NCBI GenBank assembly: GCA_019636245.1
Contig: JAHBXX010000006.1
Coordinates: 72,496 to 136,495, forward strand
Origin: Planctomycetota bacterium
GTDB taxonomy: Bacteria; Planctomycetota; UBA1135; UBA2386
DNA length: 64,000 nt
Direction of reading: 5' to 3'
Shown: positions 1 through 8,461 of the stretch, piece after piece
Position numbering within the stretch: position 1 is the stretch's first letter
Layout: each line of letters opens with the position of its first letter
Made by a program: the position numbers and the translations under genes
The notes under the pieces: generated by a model
The model's database searches: none
What the model was told of the DNA's origin: nothing
Seen by the model: the letters and a program-made list of their open reading frames with translations, nothing else

Positions 1-663
1 GTCGTAGACGAAGGCGTTGCGCAGCCTCGTACCGTCGGGGAACGCGAAGTGGATCGCGCAGACGATCCCGTGGCTGATCGGGTCGTAACGGCGCTGCTCC
101 CAGAGGTAGGTGAAGCCCCGGTGCCGCGTGCGGTCGGTCTGCTGCTTCATCACGTCGGGGCCGCCCCAGGCGTCGAGGAACAGCACGCCGCCGGGCCGCA
201 GCGCGCGGTGGCAGTTGCGCAGGTAGGCGGCCAGGTCGCGCCTGGTCTTGAACACCGAGTAGCTGAAGTTCAGCGCCACGATCACGTCGGCCAACGGCCG
301 CCGCACGTCGAGCACGTTCGCCTGCAAGAGCGACAGGCGCCGCTGCTGCTCGGCGTCGAGCAGGCGCTGCACGTTGTGCCGGCGGCCCCAGGCCAGCGTC
401 GGCCCGTGCAGGTCGACGCCGATCGCCCGGTTCTCGGGATGGCGCCTGACGTGGTGGCACGCCAGCAGCGCCGTGCCGCAGAAGTCCTCGCGCAGCACCC
501 GCAGCTTGCGGCCCGAGTACTTCTCGAACCAGCGGGCGTAGAACGCGGCATCGGTCTCGGGCGCCTGCACGCTGCGCTGGTAGAGGTCGTGCCGGTCGGC
601 GGTGCGGGCGGTGAGGGGAGCGGGCGCGGCCGTGCGCGCCGGCTGCGGACGCTGGCTCGGCAT
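1..663 (-). CDS. Class I SAM-dependent methyltransferase (3' end outside window)
   Basis: The gene reads leftward and runs off the window start, so only the first 221 residues are visible. A class I SAM-binding motif I region lies at about residues 58-85 (REDFCGT followed by an IGVDL acidic strand end), and an LRPGG motif near residue 160 is the usual post-motif III turn. The NFSYSVF stretch near 136 is where motif II/III residues fall. Substrate cannot be told. ATG 663 begins 9 nt after the stop of the upstream metallophosphoesterase gene, so the two are probably co-transcribed. Confidence 0.8.
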   Translation of the reverse strand, partial: MPSQRPQPARTAAPAPLTARTADRHDLYQRSVQAPETDAAFYARWFEKYSGRKLRVLREDFCGTALLACHHVRRHPENRAIGVDLHGPTLAWGRRHNVQRLLDAEQQRRLSLLQANVLDVRRPLADVIVALNFSYSVFKTRRDLAAYLRNCHRALRPGGVLFLDAWGGPDVMKQQTDRTRHRGFTYLWEQRRYDPISHGIVCAIHFAFPDGTRLRNAFVYD

Positions 664-672
664 GCCGTTCCC

Positions 673-2667
673 TTAGCGGGGCTCGGGTCCCGACTCCACG
701 GTGCAGTGCGCGGTTCCGCGGCGCAGCGCGTGCGCGCCGCGGCCCGAGGCGTCGGCCGTCCACGGCCCGAAGTCGGCGTCGAGGTGCAGCAGCAGCAGCG
801 TGGGCGCGTCGGGCTCGTGGCGCCGCGCCGGCGCGAACCGCTCGCCGGCGTAGCGGGCGGTCGCCGACAGCCGGACCTCGTCGATCGCGCCGGCGAAGTG
901 CGACACCGGCTTGCCGTCGCCGTTCGGGTCGGCGCCGACGAACAGCGGCAGGGCGTTGGTCCGCCGGCGTCCGGCCGCGGCGCGGCGGGCGCGCAGTTCG
1001 CCGTCGACGTAGCAGCGCACCTCGCTGCCGTCGAACACGCCGGCCACGTGGTGCCAGCGGCCGGGCTGCAGGGCGCCGTCGCCGGCGCGGGCGACCGCGT
1101 AGCCGCCGCTGCCGTCCTCGCCCTCGAGCCACACCGAGAACTCGGCCGCGCCGCGGCTGCCGAACAGCGCGTAGTCGCTGTTCTCGGTCTTGGCGACCAG
1201 CGCGGTGCGGGAGCCGTAGTCGCCGCGCACCCAGGCCTCGAGCGTGAACGGTCCGTCGGGCAGCGGCAGGGCGTCGGCCCCGATCTCGAGGCAGGCCTGC
1301 TTGCCGTCGAGCGCCAGCACCCCGTCGTGCGGCGCCGCGGTACGGCCGAGGTCGACCGGCGGCGGCAGCAGCAGGTCGAAGGTGCGGCGCGGCAGCGCCA
1401 CCCGCTGGTGGGCGGCGAGGTAGTCGCAGCGCACCTCGACCGTCGGCAGGGTGAACGGCTGGGCCACATCGGCGGTCCGGCGCACCAGGAACGTGGTTTC
1501 GCCGGTCTGGCCGGGCGCGACGACGAGGTGCTGGTGGTCGGGCGCGAAGGCGAAGCCGGCCTCGGCGGCCGGGATCACCTCGAGTTCGATCGCGCGCACA
1601 GCCGGGTTGGCGAACCGCACCGCGACGACGGCGTCGACGGCGCCGTCGGCCGCGATCGCCGGCGCGGCGCCGGCCGCGTCGCAGCGCGCCACCGTCGGGC
1701 GCAGCCGGGCGTGCAGGCGGTCGACGTCCTCGCTGAGCTGGCCGGTGATCTGCTGCGGGTCCATCACCACGCCGACCGGCAGCGCGGCGACGGTGATGCC
1801 CTCGGGGCGCACGGTGACGACGTGGTACTGGTGCAGGAAGCCGGCCTGCGGCGCCTCGAACGCGAGGTGCGCGCCGACGCTGGCGACCGTGTAGTACTGG
1901 ATGCCGTCGCGCACGCCGTCGTAGCGCATGCGGTGGATGTGGCCGGCGAACACCGCGGTGACGTTGCCGTTGGCGGCCAGCGCCGCGTGCACGCGGTTCC
2001 AGTCGTCGCCGTACTGCGCCAGCCAGCGCGGGTGGTGCAGGAACACGAACACGTGCCGGGCGTCCTTCGCCTGCCGCAGCGTCGCCTGCAGCCAAGTGAA
2101 CTGCGCCTCGCTGATGCGCTGGCAGGCCGGATCGTTGAAGTCCTTGCGCCCGGTCTCCGGGTGGCCTTCGTCGCTGTAGAGCACGACGAACCAGCTGTGC
2201 TTGTGGCGGAAGGCGTACCACAGCGGCCCGAACACGGTCTCGAAGTTGGTCTCGTGCTCGCCCGCCGGCTTGCCGGGACCGCGCCAGTAGATGTCGTGGT
2301 TGCCGGCGACCGGGAACCACGGCATGCGCAGCCCGGCCATCACGGACTTGTACTCGGCGGCCTGCGCGTGCCACTCGTCGTGGCCGTTGTAGCCGTTGAT
2401 CAGGTCGCCGACCGTGAGCACGAGGTCGGGGTCGAGCAGGTTGGTGTCGGCGACGGCCTGCTCGAGCACGCGGATGCCCTCCTTCGGCCCGCCGGTGCGG
2501 TCGCCGAACACGACGAAGCCGAAGGCGTCGTCCTCCTTCGGCAGGCGCAAGAGCGGCGCGCCGTGCGCGCGGCTGGTGACCAGGCGCGGCGGCTCCTGGG
2601 CCGGCGTGGCGGCGGCGGCGAGGACGGCGAAGGTGGCGGCGATGGTCAGCAGGGCGCGCAGCGGCAT
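673..2667 (-). CDS. Secreted metallophosphoesterase with C-terminal LamG-like domain
   Basis: 664 residues. A signal peptide covers about residues 1-23 (hydrophobic core, then TPAQ). The calcineurin-like metallophosphoesterase core follows: FGDRTGG (D56), GDLINGYNG (D88), GNHD (N123, H124), FLHHPRW and GHIHRM, which are the family metal-ligand motifs in the correct order. A beta-rich linker precedes a concanavalin/LamG-like region at about 480-640 (FTLEAWVRG, GRWHHVAGVFDG, IDEVRLS), a common carbohydrate-binding or adhesion fold in secreted proteins. Expected in the periplasm or outside the cell. Substrate unknown. The next gene on the right is divergent, with 94 bp between starts. Confidence 0.88.
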   Translation of the reverse strand: MPLRALLTIAATFAVLAAAATPAQEPPRLVTSRAHGAPLLRLPKEDDAFGFVVFGDRTGGPKEGIRVLEQAVADTNLLDPDLVLTVGDLINGYNGHDEWHAQAAEYKSVMAGLRMPWFPVAGNHDIYWRGPGKPAGEHETNFETVFGPLWYAFRHKHSWFVVLYSDEGHPETGRKDFNDPACQRISEAQFTWLQATLRQAKDARHVFVFLHHPRWLAQYGDDWNRVHAALAANGNVTAVFAGHIHRMRYDGVRDGIQYYTVASVGAHLAFEAPQAGFLHQYHVVTVRPEGITVAALPVGVVMDPQQITGQLSEDVDRLHARLRPTVARCDAAGAAPAIAADGAVDAVVAVRFANPAVRAIELEVIPAAEAGFAFAPDHQHLVVAPGQTGETTFLVRRTADVAQPFTLPTVEVRCDYLAAHQRVALPRRTFDLLLPPPVDLGRTAAPHDGVLALDGKQACLEIGADALPLPDGPFTLEAWVRGDYGSRTALVAKTENSDYALFGSRGAAEFSVWLEGEDGSGGYAVARAGDGALQPGRWHHVAGVFDGSEVRCYVDGELRARRAAAGRRRTNALPLFVGADPNGDGKPVSHFAGAIDEVRLSATARYAGERFAPARRHEPDAPTLLLLHLDADFGPWTADASGRGAHALRRGTAHCTVESGPEPR

Positions 2668-2747
2668 CGCCGGAGTGTCGCGCGCGGCGTGGACCGCGAA
2701 CAGGCAGGGAGCGGAGAAGATGCCGCGCCCGCGCGGGCAGCCCGTGC

Positions 2748-2753
2748 TACCGT
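2748..2753 (+). promoter_or_regulatory. -10-like element for a probable leaderless mRNA
   Basis: TACCGT fits TANNNT and ends 8 nt before GTG 2762. No Shine-Dalgarno sequence is present. A start site about 7 nt downstream would fall on or next to the start codon. Confidence 0.4.
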
Positions 2754-2761
2754 GCGAGGCC

Positions 2762-3721
2762 GTGAGCGAGCCCGCCCCGAACGCCCCGCCCCGGATCGGC
2801 ATCGTCGGTCCCGGCCGCACGCAGCAGGGGCTCGGGCCGTACCTCGCCGCGGCCTTCGAGGAGGCCGGCTGCCGGGTGACGGCCGTCGCGGGGCGCGATG
2901 CGGAGCGGGCGCGCCGCGGCGCCGCGGACCTCGCGGCGCTGCTCGGCCACCCGGTCGCCGCCGCGACCGACGCCACCGCGCTGGCGCGCGCCGTCGACGC
3001 CCTGGTGATCGCCTCGCCGGTGCCGAGCCACCTCGGCGCGCTCGGCGTCGCGCTGCAGGCCGGCATCCCGTGCCTGTGCGAGAAGCCGCTGGTCGGCTGG
3101 CGCGAGGTCGAGGCCGGCCGCGCCGCGATCCGCGCGTTCGCCGCCAAGGGGCTCCTGCTCGACGAGAACTGCCAGTGGCCGTTCGTGCTGCCGACGCTGT
3201 TCGACCTGTTCCCGCAGCTGCGCAGCGAACCCGTGCGGCGCGTGGCGATGGGACTGTCGCCGGTCGGCGTGGGCCCGTCGATGGTCGAGGACTCGCTGCC
3301 GCACGTGCTGAGCCTGGTGCAGGCGCTGGCGCCGTGGGCCGGCGAGGCGCTGCTGCACGGCATCGGCCAGGACGACGGCGCCGCCGCGGCCGAACGCAAC
3401 GTCGTGCGCTTCGACCTGCGCGCCGGCGACCGCGCGGTCGCGGTCGAGTTGCACCTCGCCCGCTGCCCCGAGCCGCCACGGCCGGCCTGGGTGGAGGTCG
3501 ACGGCCATCGCATGGACCGCCGCATCGGCCCGGGCTACCAGATCGCCTTCACCGACGGCGATCGCGTGGTGCCGACGCCTGATCCGCTGCGGCAGCTCGT
3601 GTATCGTTTCGCCGGTCTCCTGACCAAGCCACACCGTGACCGAACCCACGCCCTCGCCGATCTCGTCGACACCCGCCTCCGGCTCCACGCGGACATCCTC
3701 CGCCACCTCGCCGCTGGCTGA
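2762..3721 (+). CDS. Gfo/Idh/MocA-family NAD(P)-binding oxidoreductase
   Basis: 319 residues from GTG 2762. The N-terminus carries a Rossmann strand and glycine loop (RIGIVGPGRTQQG), then SPVPSH and the family signature CEKPLVG, as in Gfo/Idh/MocA sugar dehydrogenases. The C-terminal alpha/beta domain is shorter and divergent, so the substrate is unknown. I prefer GTG 2762 over an upstream ATG near 2722 because a -10-like TACCGT (2748-2753) sits only 8 nt before it. The 3' end overlaps the radical SAM gene by up to 86 nt, so a joint pathway is plausible. Confidence 0.75.
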   Translation: MSEPAPNAPPRIGIVGPGRTQQGLGPYLAAAFEEAGCRVTAVAGRDAERARRGAADLAALLGHPVAAATDATALARAVDALVIASPVPSHLGALGVALQAGIPCLCEKPLVGWREVEAGRAAIRAFAAKGLLLDENCQWPFVLPTLFDLFPQLRSEPVRRVAMGLSPVGVGPSMVEDSLPHVLSLVQALAPWAGEALLHGIGQDDGAAAAERNVVRFDLRAGDRAVAVELHLARCPEPPRPAWVEVDGHRMDRRIGPGYQIAFTDGDRVVPTPDPLRQLVYRFAGLLTKPHRDRTHALADLVDTRLRLHADILRHLAAG

Positions 3722-4940
3722 ACGCCGCGTCGAGCAGGTCCACGACTTCGCCCGCAAGCTGCAGCAGCCGAGCCTGTGGCCGAAGGTCGTCGACTACGTG
3801 CAGTGGCAGCGCGCCGCGCGCAAGGCGCAGGCCGAAGGCCGGCCGCTGCCCGACCTGCCCGACCTCGCGCCGCTGTCGATCAACCTCGACCTGACCACGG
3901 CGTGCAACTACGCCTGCGACCACTGCATCGACTGGGACATCCTCAACAGCAAGGTGCGGCACGAGGACCAGGAGCTGCGCGACTCCCTGCAGCGCATGGC
4001 CGAGCGCGGCCTGCGGAGCGTGATCCTGATCGGGGGCGGCGAGCCGACGCTCTACCCCGGGTTCGCGGCCATCGTCGAGTTCTGCAAGGGTCTCGGGCTG
4101 TCGGTGGCGGTGGTCAGCAACGGCAGCCGCGGCGACCGCCTGCTGGCGGCAGCGCCGTTCTTCACCGAGGGCGACTGGATCCGGCTGTCGCTCGACTCGG
4201 GCAGCAACGAGGTGTTCCGCCGCATGCACAACCCGTCGAGCAGGACGCTGTCGCTCGACGAGATCTGCAGCTGGATGCCGAGGATCAAGGCGGCGAACCC
4301 GGCGGTGCAGCTCGGCTTCTCGTACGTGATCACCTGGAAGGGCGGCAGCCGCGGCGACGTGAAGATCGTCGAGAACATCCACGAGATGGTGATGGCGGCC
4401 AAGCGCGCCTCCGACGCGCAGTTCGACTACATCTCGTTCAAGCCGTTCCTCGAGCGGCAGCAGGACGGCGCCGAGGTGATGGACCCGGCGAAGAGCGAGG
4501 CCGAGCTGCAGGCGGTCATCGCCCGCATCCAGCAGAACCTGGCCGAGGCGCGCGTGGTCGTGCGGCCGGGCTTCCGCGTGCTGGCGAGCACCAACCTGCG
4601 CGTGCTGATGGCCGGCACCTGGCGCGACTACACCAGGCAGCCGAAGGTCTGCCACATGCAGATGCTGCGCCAGGTCGTGACGCCGCTCGGCACGTTCAAC
4701 TGCCCGGCGCACCGCGGCGTCGAGAAGGCGCAGCTCGGCGGCAAGGAGCTGTGGCAGGTGCCGGCCGCGGCGCAGCACGCGACGGCGCGGCTGCTGCAGG
4801 GCTTCGACGCCAGCCACGAGTGCCGCGAGGTCACCTGCCTCTACAACAGCACCAACTGGTGGCTCGAGGAGCTGGTCGAGGCGGACGCGCCGCTGCCCCA
4901 GGCGGCGCCGGCGGACGAGCAGCGCGACTGGTTCCTGTAG
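3636..4940 (+). CDS. Radical SAM protein with auxiliary Cys cluster
   Basis: 434 residues. The CxxxCxxC cluster is CNYACDHC at C90, C94 and C97, followed by the SAM-binding GGGEPTL near residue 134, SNGSRGD and LSLDSGS, so this is a canonical radical SAM (beta/alpha) barrel. Four more cysteines near residues 345-405 (VCHMQ, FNCPAH, HECREVTC) look like ligands for an auxiliary Fe-S cluster of the SPASM/twitch kind. The first 28 residues are Ser/Thr/Pro-rich and overlap the previous gene, so GTG 3636 is uncertain. The only other in-frame start I found, GTG 3798, would remove conserved helix. Reaction unknown. Confidence 0.8.
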   Translation: MTEPTPSPISSTPASGSTRTSSATSPLAERRVEQVHDFARKLQQPSLWPKVVDYVQWQRAARKAQAEGRPLPDLPDLAPLSINLDLTTACNYACDHCIDWDILNSKVRHEDQELRDSLQRMAERGLRSVILIGGGEPTLYPGFAAIVEFCKGLGLSVAVVSNGSRGDRLLAAAPFFTEGDWIRLSLDSGSNEVFRRMHNPSSRTLSLDEICSWMPRIKAANPAVQLGFSYVITWKGGSRGDVKIVENIHEMVMAAKRASDAQFDYISFKPFLERQQDGAEVMDPAKSEAELQAVIARIQQNLAEARVVVRPGFRVLASTNLRVLMAGTWRDYTRQPKVCHMQMLRQVVTPLGTFNCPAHRGVEKAQLGGKELWQVPAAAQHATARLLQGFDASHECREVTCLYNSTNWWLEELVEADAPLPQAAPADEQRDWFL

Positions 4941-4960
4941 GTTCCTGTAGGTTCCTGCAG
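4931..4960. repeat. Three 10-bp tandem repeats across a stop codon
   Basis: GTTCCTGTAG occurs twice exactly and a third time as GTTCCTGCAG. The first copy contains the TAG stop of the radical SAM gene. Because 10 is not a multiple of 3, extra copies are untranslated. Confidence 0.9.
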
Positions 4961-5022
4961 GCCGGGGGTGCGGTTTTTCCCTGGCCGCCGCGTGGGCCGG
5001 CGCGGTATCCGACCCTCCTCCG

Positions 5023-6453
5023 ATGTCGCACCCGCAGGTCGTCCGCGTCTACAGCACCTACCAGGACCCCGACTACGAGAGCCCGTGGCAGAACGTCGCG
5101 CCGCGCGGCAGCACCGGCTCGGGCGTGATCATCGGGCCGCACCGCATCCTGACCGGCGCGCACGTGGTCGCCAACGCGACGTTCGTCCAGGTGCAGAAGC
5201 AGAGCGATCCGGCCAAGGTCACCGCTCGCGTCGAGGCGATCAGCCACGACAGCGACCTGGCGCTGCTGCGCGTCGACGACCGCGAGTTCGCGCGCGGCAT
5301 CCGGCCGGCGGTGATCGGCGACCTGCCGCACCTGCGCGATCCGGTGCAGGTGGTCGGCTATCCGATCGGCGGCGAGGAGGTGTCGATCACCGAGGGCGTC
5401 GTGTCGCGCATCGAGGTGCAGCGCTACGAGCACAGCCAGCGGCACCTGCTGGCGGCGACCGTCGACGCGGCGATCAACGAGGGCAACAGCGGCGGCCCGG
5501 TGCTGGCGCGCGGCAAGGTGGTCGGCATCGCGTTCCAGGCGTTGCAGGACGCCGAGAACATCGGCGAGATGGTGCCCGCGCCGATCCTGCGCCGCTTCCT
5601 CGACGGCGTGAAGCACGGCAAGGACCCGCGCGTGCCCGGCCTCGGCATCACCACGCAGCCGCTCGAGAACCCCGCGCTGCGCGCCCACCTCGGCATGAAG
5701 CCGCAGCACAGCGGCGTGCTCGTCAACGCGGTCCAGTACGGATCCAGCGCCTGGGACCACCTGCAGGAGGGCGACGTGCTGATGCAGATCGACGGCCTGC
5801 GCATCGCCGACAACGGCACCGTGCGCTACCGCGGCCGCTTCCGCTGCCAGTTCGACGCCGTCGTCGGCGACCACCACATAGGCGACCGGGTGACCGCGCG
5901 CATCCTGCGGGGCGGCGCGGTGCACGCCGTGACGATGCGCATGGAGCCGATGGCGTGGCTGGTGCCGCGCACCGAGTTCGACCGCCGGCCGATGTGGTAC
6001 CTCTACGGCGGGCTGGTGTTCCAGCGGCTCACCGCCGAGTTCCTGCGCATCTGGGGCGAGCAGTGGTGGGACAAGGCGCCGAAGGAGCTGCTGCACCTGT
6101 TCTACTCCGGCAACCGCAAGCCCGAGCGGCGGGAGGTCGTCGTGCTGGCGCAGGTGCTCGCCGACGCGGTCAACGTCGGCTACGAGCCGTTCCACAACGA
6201 CGTCGTCGAACTGGTGAACGGCACCGCGCCGGTCGACATGGCCGACTTCGTGCGCCGCATGGATGCCGCCACCGGCGCGGTGGTGCTGAAGCTGTCGAGC
6301 GGCGCCTCGGTGCTGCTCGATGCGGCGGCGGCGCGGGCGGCGATGCCGCGCATCCTGCAGCGCTACCACGTGCCGGGCGATCGTTCGCCGGATCTGCCGC
6401 GGCCAGCGGGCGCGAAGCGGCGCGCCGGCCGGCCGGCGAAGGCGAGGAAGTAG
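5023..6453 (+). CDS. Deg/HtrA-like serine protease without signal peptide
   Basis: 476 residues. A trypsin-like catalytic triad is visible: H47 in LTGAHVV, D78 in HDSDLALL, S156 in EGNSGGPV. A PDZ domain follows at about 205-310 (GVLVNAVQYGSSAWDHLQEGDVLMQIDG), then a second C-terminal region with PDZ-like elements, as in cytoplasmic or plant-type Deg9-like proteases. There is no signal peptide or membrane segment, so it is probably cytosolic, unlike DegP. The tail is Lys/Arg-rich. A -10-like TATCCG at 5006-5011 ends 11 nt before the ATG. Confidence 0.85.
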   Translation: MSHPQVVRVYSTYQDPDYESPWQNVAPRGSTGSGVIIGPHRILTGAHVVANATFVQVQKQSDPAKVTARVEAISHDSDLALLRVDDREFARGIRPAVIGDLPHLRDPVQVVGYPIGGEEVSITEGVVSRIEVQRYEHSQRHLLAATVDAAINEGNSGGPVLARGKVVGIAFQALQDAENIGEMVPAPILRRFLDGVKHGKDPRVPGLGITTQPLENPALRAHLGMKPQHSGVLVNAVQYGSSAWDHLQEGDVLMQIDGLRIADNGTVRYRGRFRCQFDAVVGDHHIGDRVTARILRGGAVHAVTMRMEPMAWLVPRTEFDRRPMWYLYGGLVFQRLTAEFLRIWGEQWWDKAPKELLHLFYSGNRKPERREVVVLAQVLADAVNVGYEPFHNDVVELVNGTAPVDMADFVRRMDAATGAVVLKLSSGASVLLDAAAARAAMPRILQRYHVPGDRSPDLPRPAGAKRRAGRPAKARK

Positions 6454-6504
6454 CCGCGTGCGCGCCGGCACCGTGCCCCCGGGCTGGCCCGCGGCCGAGG
6501 CGCC

Positions 6505-7365
6505 GTGACCGGCGACCGGTTCACCGCCGCCGGCGACGGCGTGCTGTTCGCGCTGCTGGTGCAGCAGTTCCCCGGCTTCCACCGCAACACGCTGCGCGAG
6601 CGGCTGCGGCGCGGCTGCGTGCTCGTCAACGGCGTGGCGGCGGCGCGCGCCGACCAGCTCCTGCGGGCCGGCGACCGGGTCGAGCTGCTGCCCCTGGCGG
6701 CGGCGCCGCTGCGACCGCCGGCGGGGCGTGCGCTGCGCATCCTGTTCGACGACGCCGATCTGCTGGCGATCGACAAGCCGGCGGGGCTGTTGTCGGTGGC
6801 ATCCGACGACGAACGCGAACGCACGGCGCTGGCGCTGGCGCGCCGTCAGTGCGCCCGCGCCGACGCGCCCGACCTGTGGCCGGTGCACCGGCTCGACCGC
6901 GAGACGTCCGGCGTGCTGCTGTTCGCCCGCTCGCGGGCGGTGCTCGAGGCCGTGCGCGCCGACTGGGGCGCCGTGCGCAAGGTCTACCACGCGATCGTCG
7001 AGGGCCGGCCCGAGCCGCCGCAGGGCACGATCGACCGGCCGCTGTGGGAGGACCGCACGCTGCGCGTGCACGTCGGCCACCACCCGGACGCGCGGCCGGC
7101 GCGCACGCGCTACGCCACGCTCGCGAGCCGCGGTGGCCGCAGCCTGCTCGAGATCGAGCTCGACACCGGCCGCAAGCACCAGATCCGCGCCCACCTCGCC
7201 GCGATCGGCTGTCCCGTGGTCGGCGATGCGCGCTACGGCACGCGGGCGGCGCGCCTCTGCCTGCACGCGCTGCATCTGTCGCTGCCGCACCCGCGCGACG
7301 GCCGGCGGCTGGAGCTGGTCGCCGAGGCGCCGGCCGCCTTCCGGCGCGAGTTCGCGGCGTCGTAG
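6505..7365 (+). CDS. RluA-family pseudouridine synthase
   Basis: 286 residues from GTG 6505. An S4-like RNA-binding region spans about 12-72 (RERLRRGCVLVNG, LRAGDRVELL). The catalytic motif HRLDRETSG contains the invariant Asp, D131, and LDTGRKHQIRAHL and GDARYG are the other RluA/RsuA landmarks. It isomerises a uridine in rRNA or tRNA. The exact position is not predictable here. The 50-bp gap after the protease gene shows no clear promoter. Confidence 0.88.
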   Translation: MTGDRFTAAGDGVLFALLVQQFPGFHRNTLRERLRRGCVLVNGVAAARADQLLRAGDRVELLPLAAAPLRPPAGRALRILFDDADLLAIDKPAGLLSVASDDERERTALALARRQCARADAPDLWPVHRLDRETSGVLLFARSRAVLEAVRADWGAVRKVYHAIVEGRPEPPQGTIDRPLWEDRTLRVHVGHHPDARPARTRYATLASRGGRSLLEIELDTGRKHQIRAHLAAIGCPVVGDARYGTRAARLCLHALHLSLPHPRDGRRLELVAEAPAAFRREFAAS

Positions 7366-7439
7366 GCGGCGCCGCCGCGCGAATCCGCGCCTCGACCGTT
7401 GCCTGCCGTGGCCAGCCGGCGCACAACCGGCGCCGTCGC

Positions 7440-8450
7440 ATGGACTCCGTCACCCAGTTCGCGCTCGGGGCCGCCGTCGCCGGAGCCGTGCTCGGGCCGC
7501 GCACCCGGCCCTGGCGCGCGCTGCTGTGGGGCGGCGTCGTCGGCACGCTGCCCGATCTCGACGTGCTGATCGACCACGGCGATGCGGTGCAGAACATGAT
7601 CAGCCACCGGGCCGAGAGCCACGCGCTGTTCTGGCAGACGCTGGCGGCGCCGGTGCTGGCGGCCGCCATCGCGGCGCTGCACCGCGAACGGCGCCAGTTC
7701 GGCCGCTGGTGCGCCGCCGTCTGGCTGGTGCTGGTCACGCACGCGCTGCTCGACGCGATGACGATCTACGGCACGCGGCTGCTGCTGCCGTTCGTCGACG
7801 CCGCCTTCGGCACCGGCAGCCTGTTCGTCGTCGATCCGCTCTACACGCTGCCGCTGCTGGTCGGCGCGCTGCGCTTCGGCTGCGACGGCGGCGGGCCGCG
7901 CGGCCGGCGGTGGAACCACCTCGGCCTGCTGCTGAGCACGCTCTACGCCGGCTGGAGCCTGTTCGCCCAGCAGCAGGCGCTCGGCGCGGCGCACCGGTCG
8001 CTGCGCGACGAGGGCATCGCCGCCGAGCGCGTGCTGGCGACGGCGGCGCCGCTGCAGACCGTGCTGTGGCGGCTCCTGGCGGCGACGCCCGACCACCTCT
8101 ACGAGGCGCACTGGTCGCCGTTCGACGGCGGCCGTCCGGTGGTCTGGACGCGCATCGAGCGCGGCCGCGAACACCTCGACGGACTGGAGCACAGCGCCGC
8201 CGTCGCCGGCCTCGCCGCGCAGAGCCAGGGCTTCTGGAAGGCGTGGCGCGAGGGCGACGAACTGCGCCTGGCCGACGTGCGCATGGGGCTCGAGCCGCAC
8301 TACGTGTTCACGTTCGTCGTCGGTCGCGCCGGCAGCCCGGTTGCGGCCGTCGATCGCCCGACGCGGGTCGGTGCGCGGATCGAGCTCGGCCGCGGCCTCG
8401 CCTGGCTGGGGCGCCGCATGTTCGGGGAGCCGCTGCCACCACCACGCTGA
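7440..8450 (+). CDS. Membrane-bound metal-dependent hydrolase, DUF457/YdjM type
   Basis: 336 residues. The N-terminus has the DUF457 pattern: MDSVTQFALGAAVAG, PDLDVLID, SHRAESHALFW and THALLDAMTIYGT, with His/Asp residues at membrane-helix ends that presumably bind metal. Four to five hydrophobic helices lie in the first 190 residues. The remaining 150 residues form a soluble domain (DHLYEAHWSPFDGG) seen in longer members of this family. In vivo role unknown. Confidence 0.75.
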   Translation: MDSVTQFALGAAVAGAVLGPRTRPWRALLWGGVVGTLPDLDVLIDHGDAVQNMISHRAESHALFWQTLAAPVLAAAIAALHRERRQFGRWCAAVWLVLVTHALLDAMTIYGTRLLLPFVDAAFGTGSLFVVDPLYTLPLLVGALRFGCDGGGPRGRRWNHLGLLLSTLYAGWSLFAQQQALGAAHRSLRDEGIAAERVLATAAPLQTVLWRLLAATPDHLYEAHWSPFDGGRPVVWTRIERGREHLDGLEHSAAVAGLAAQSQGFWKAWREGDELRLADVRMGLEPHYVFTFVVGRAGSPVAAVDRPTRVGARIELGRGLAWLGRRMFGEPLPPPR

Positions 8451-8461
8451 CGGCGCTCAGC
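8446..8461. terminator. Inverted repeat holding both stop codons of convergent genes
   Basis: GCTGA (8446-8450) and TCAGC (8457-8461) pair around a 6-nt loop. The arms contain the TGA of the plus gene and the TGA of the minus gene. There is no T-tract, so factor-independent termination is unproven. Confidence 0.35.

Noticed and set aside
49..3582. 1177-codon plus-strand open frame over the methyltransferase and phosphoesterase
   Set aside because: Antisense to two recognised minus-strand genes, with composition typical of a shadow frame. No family pattern.
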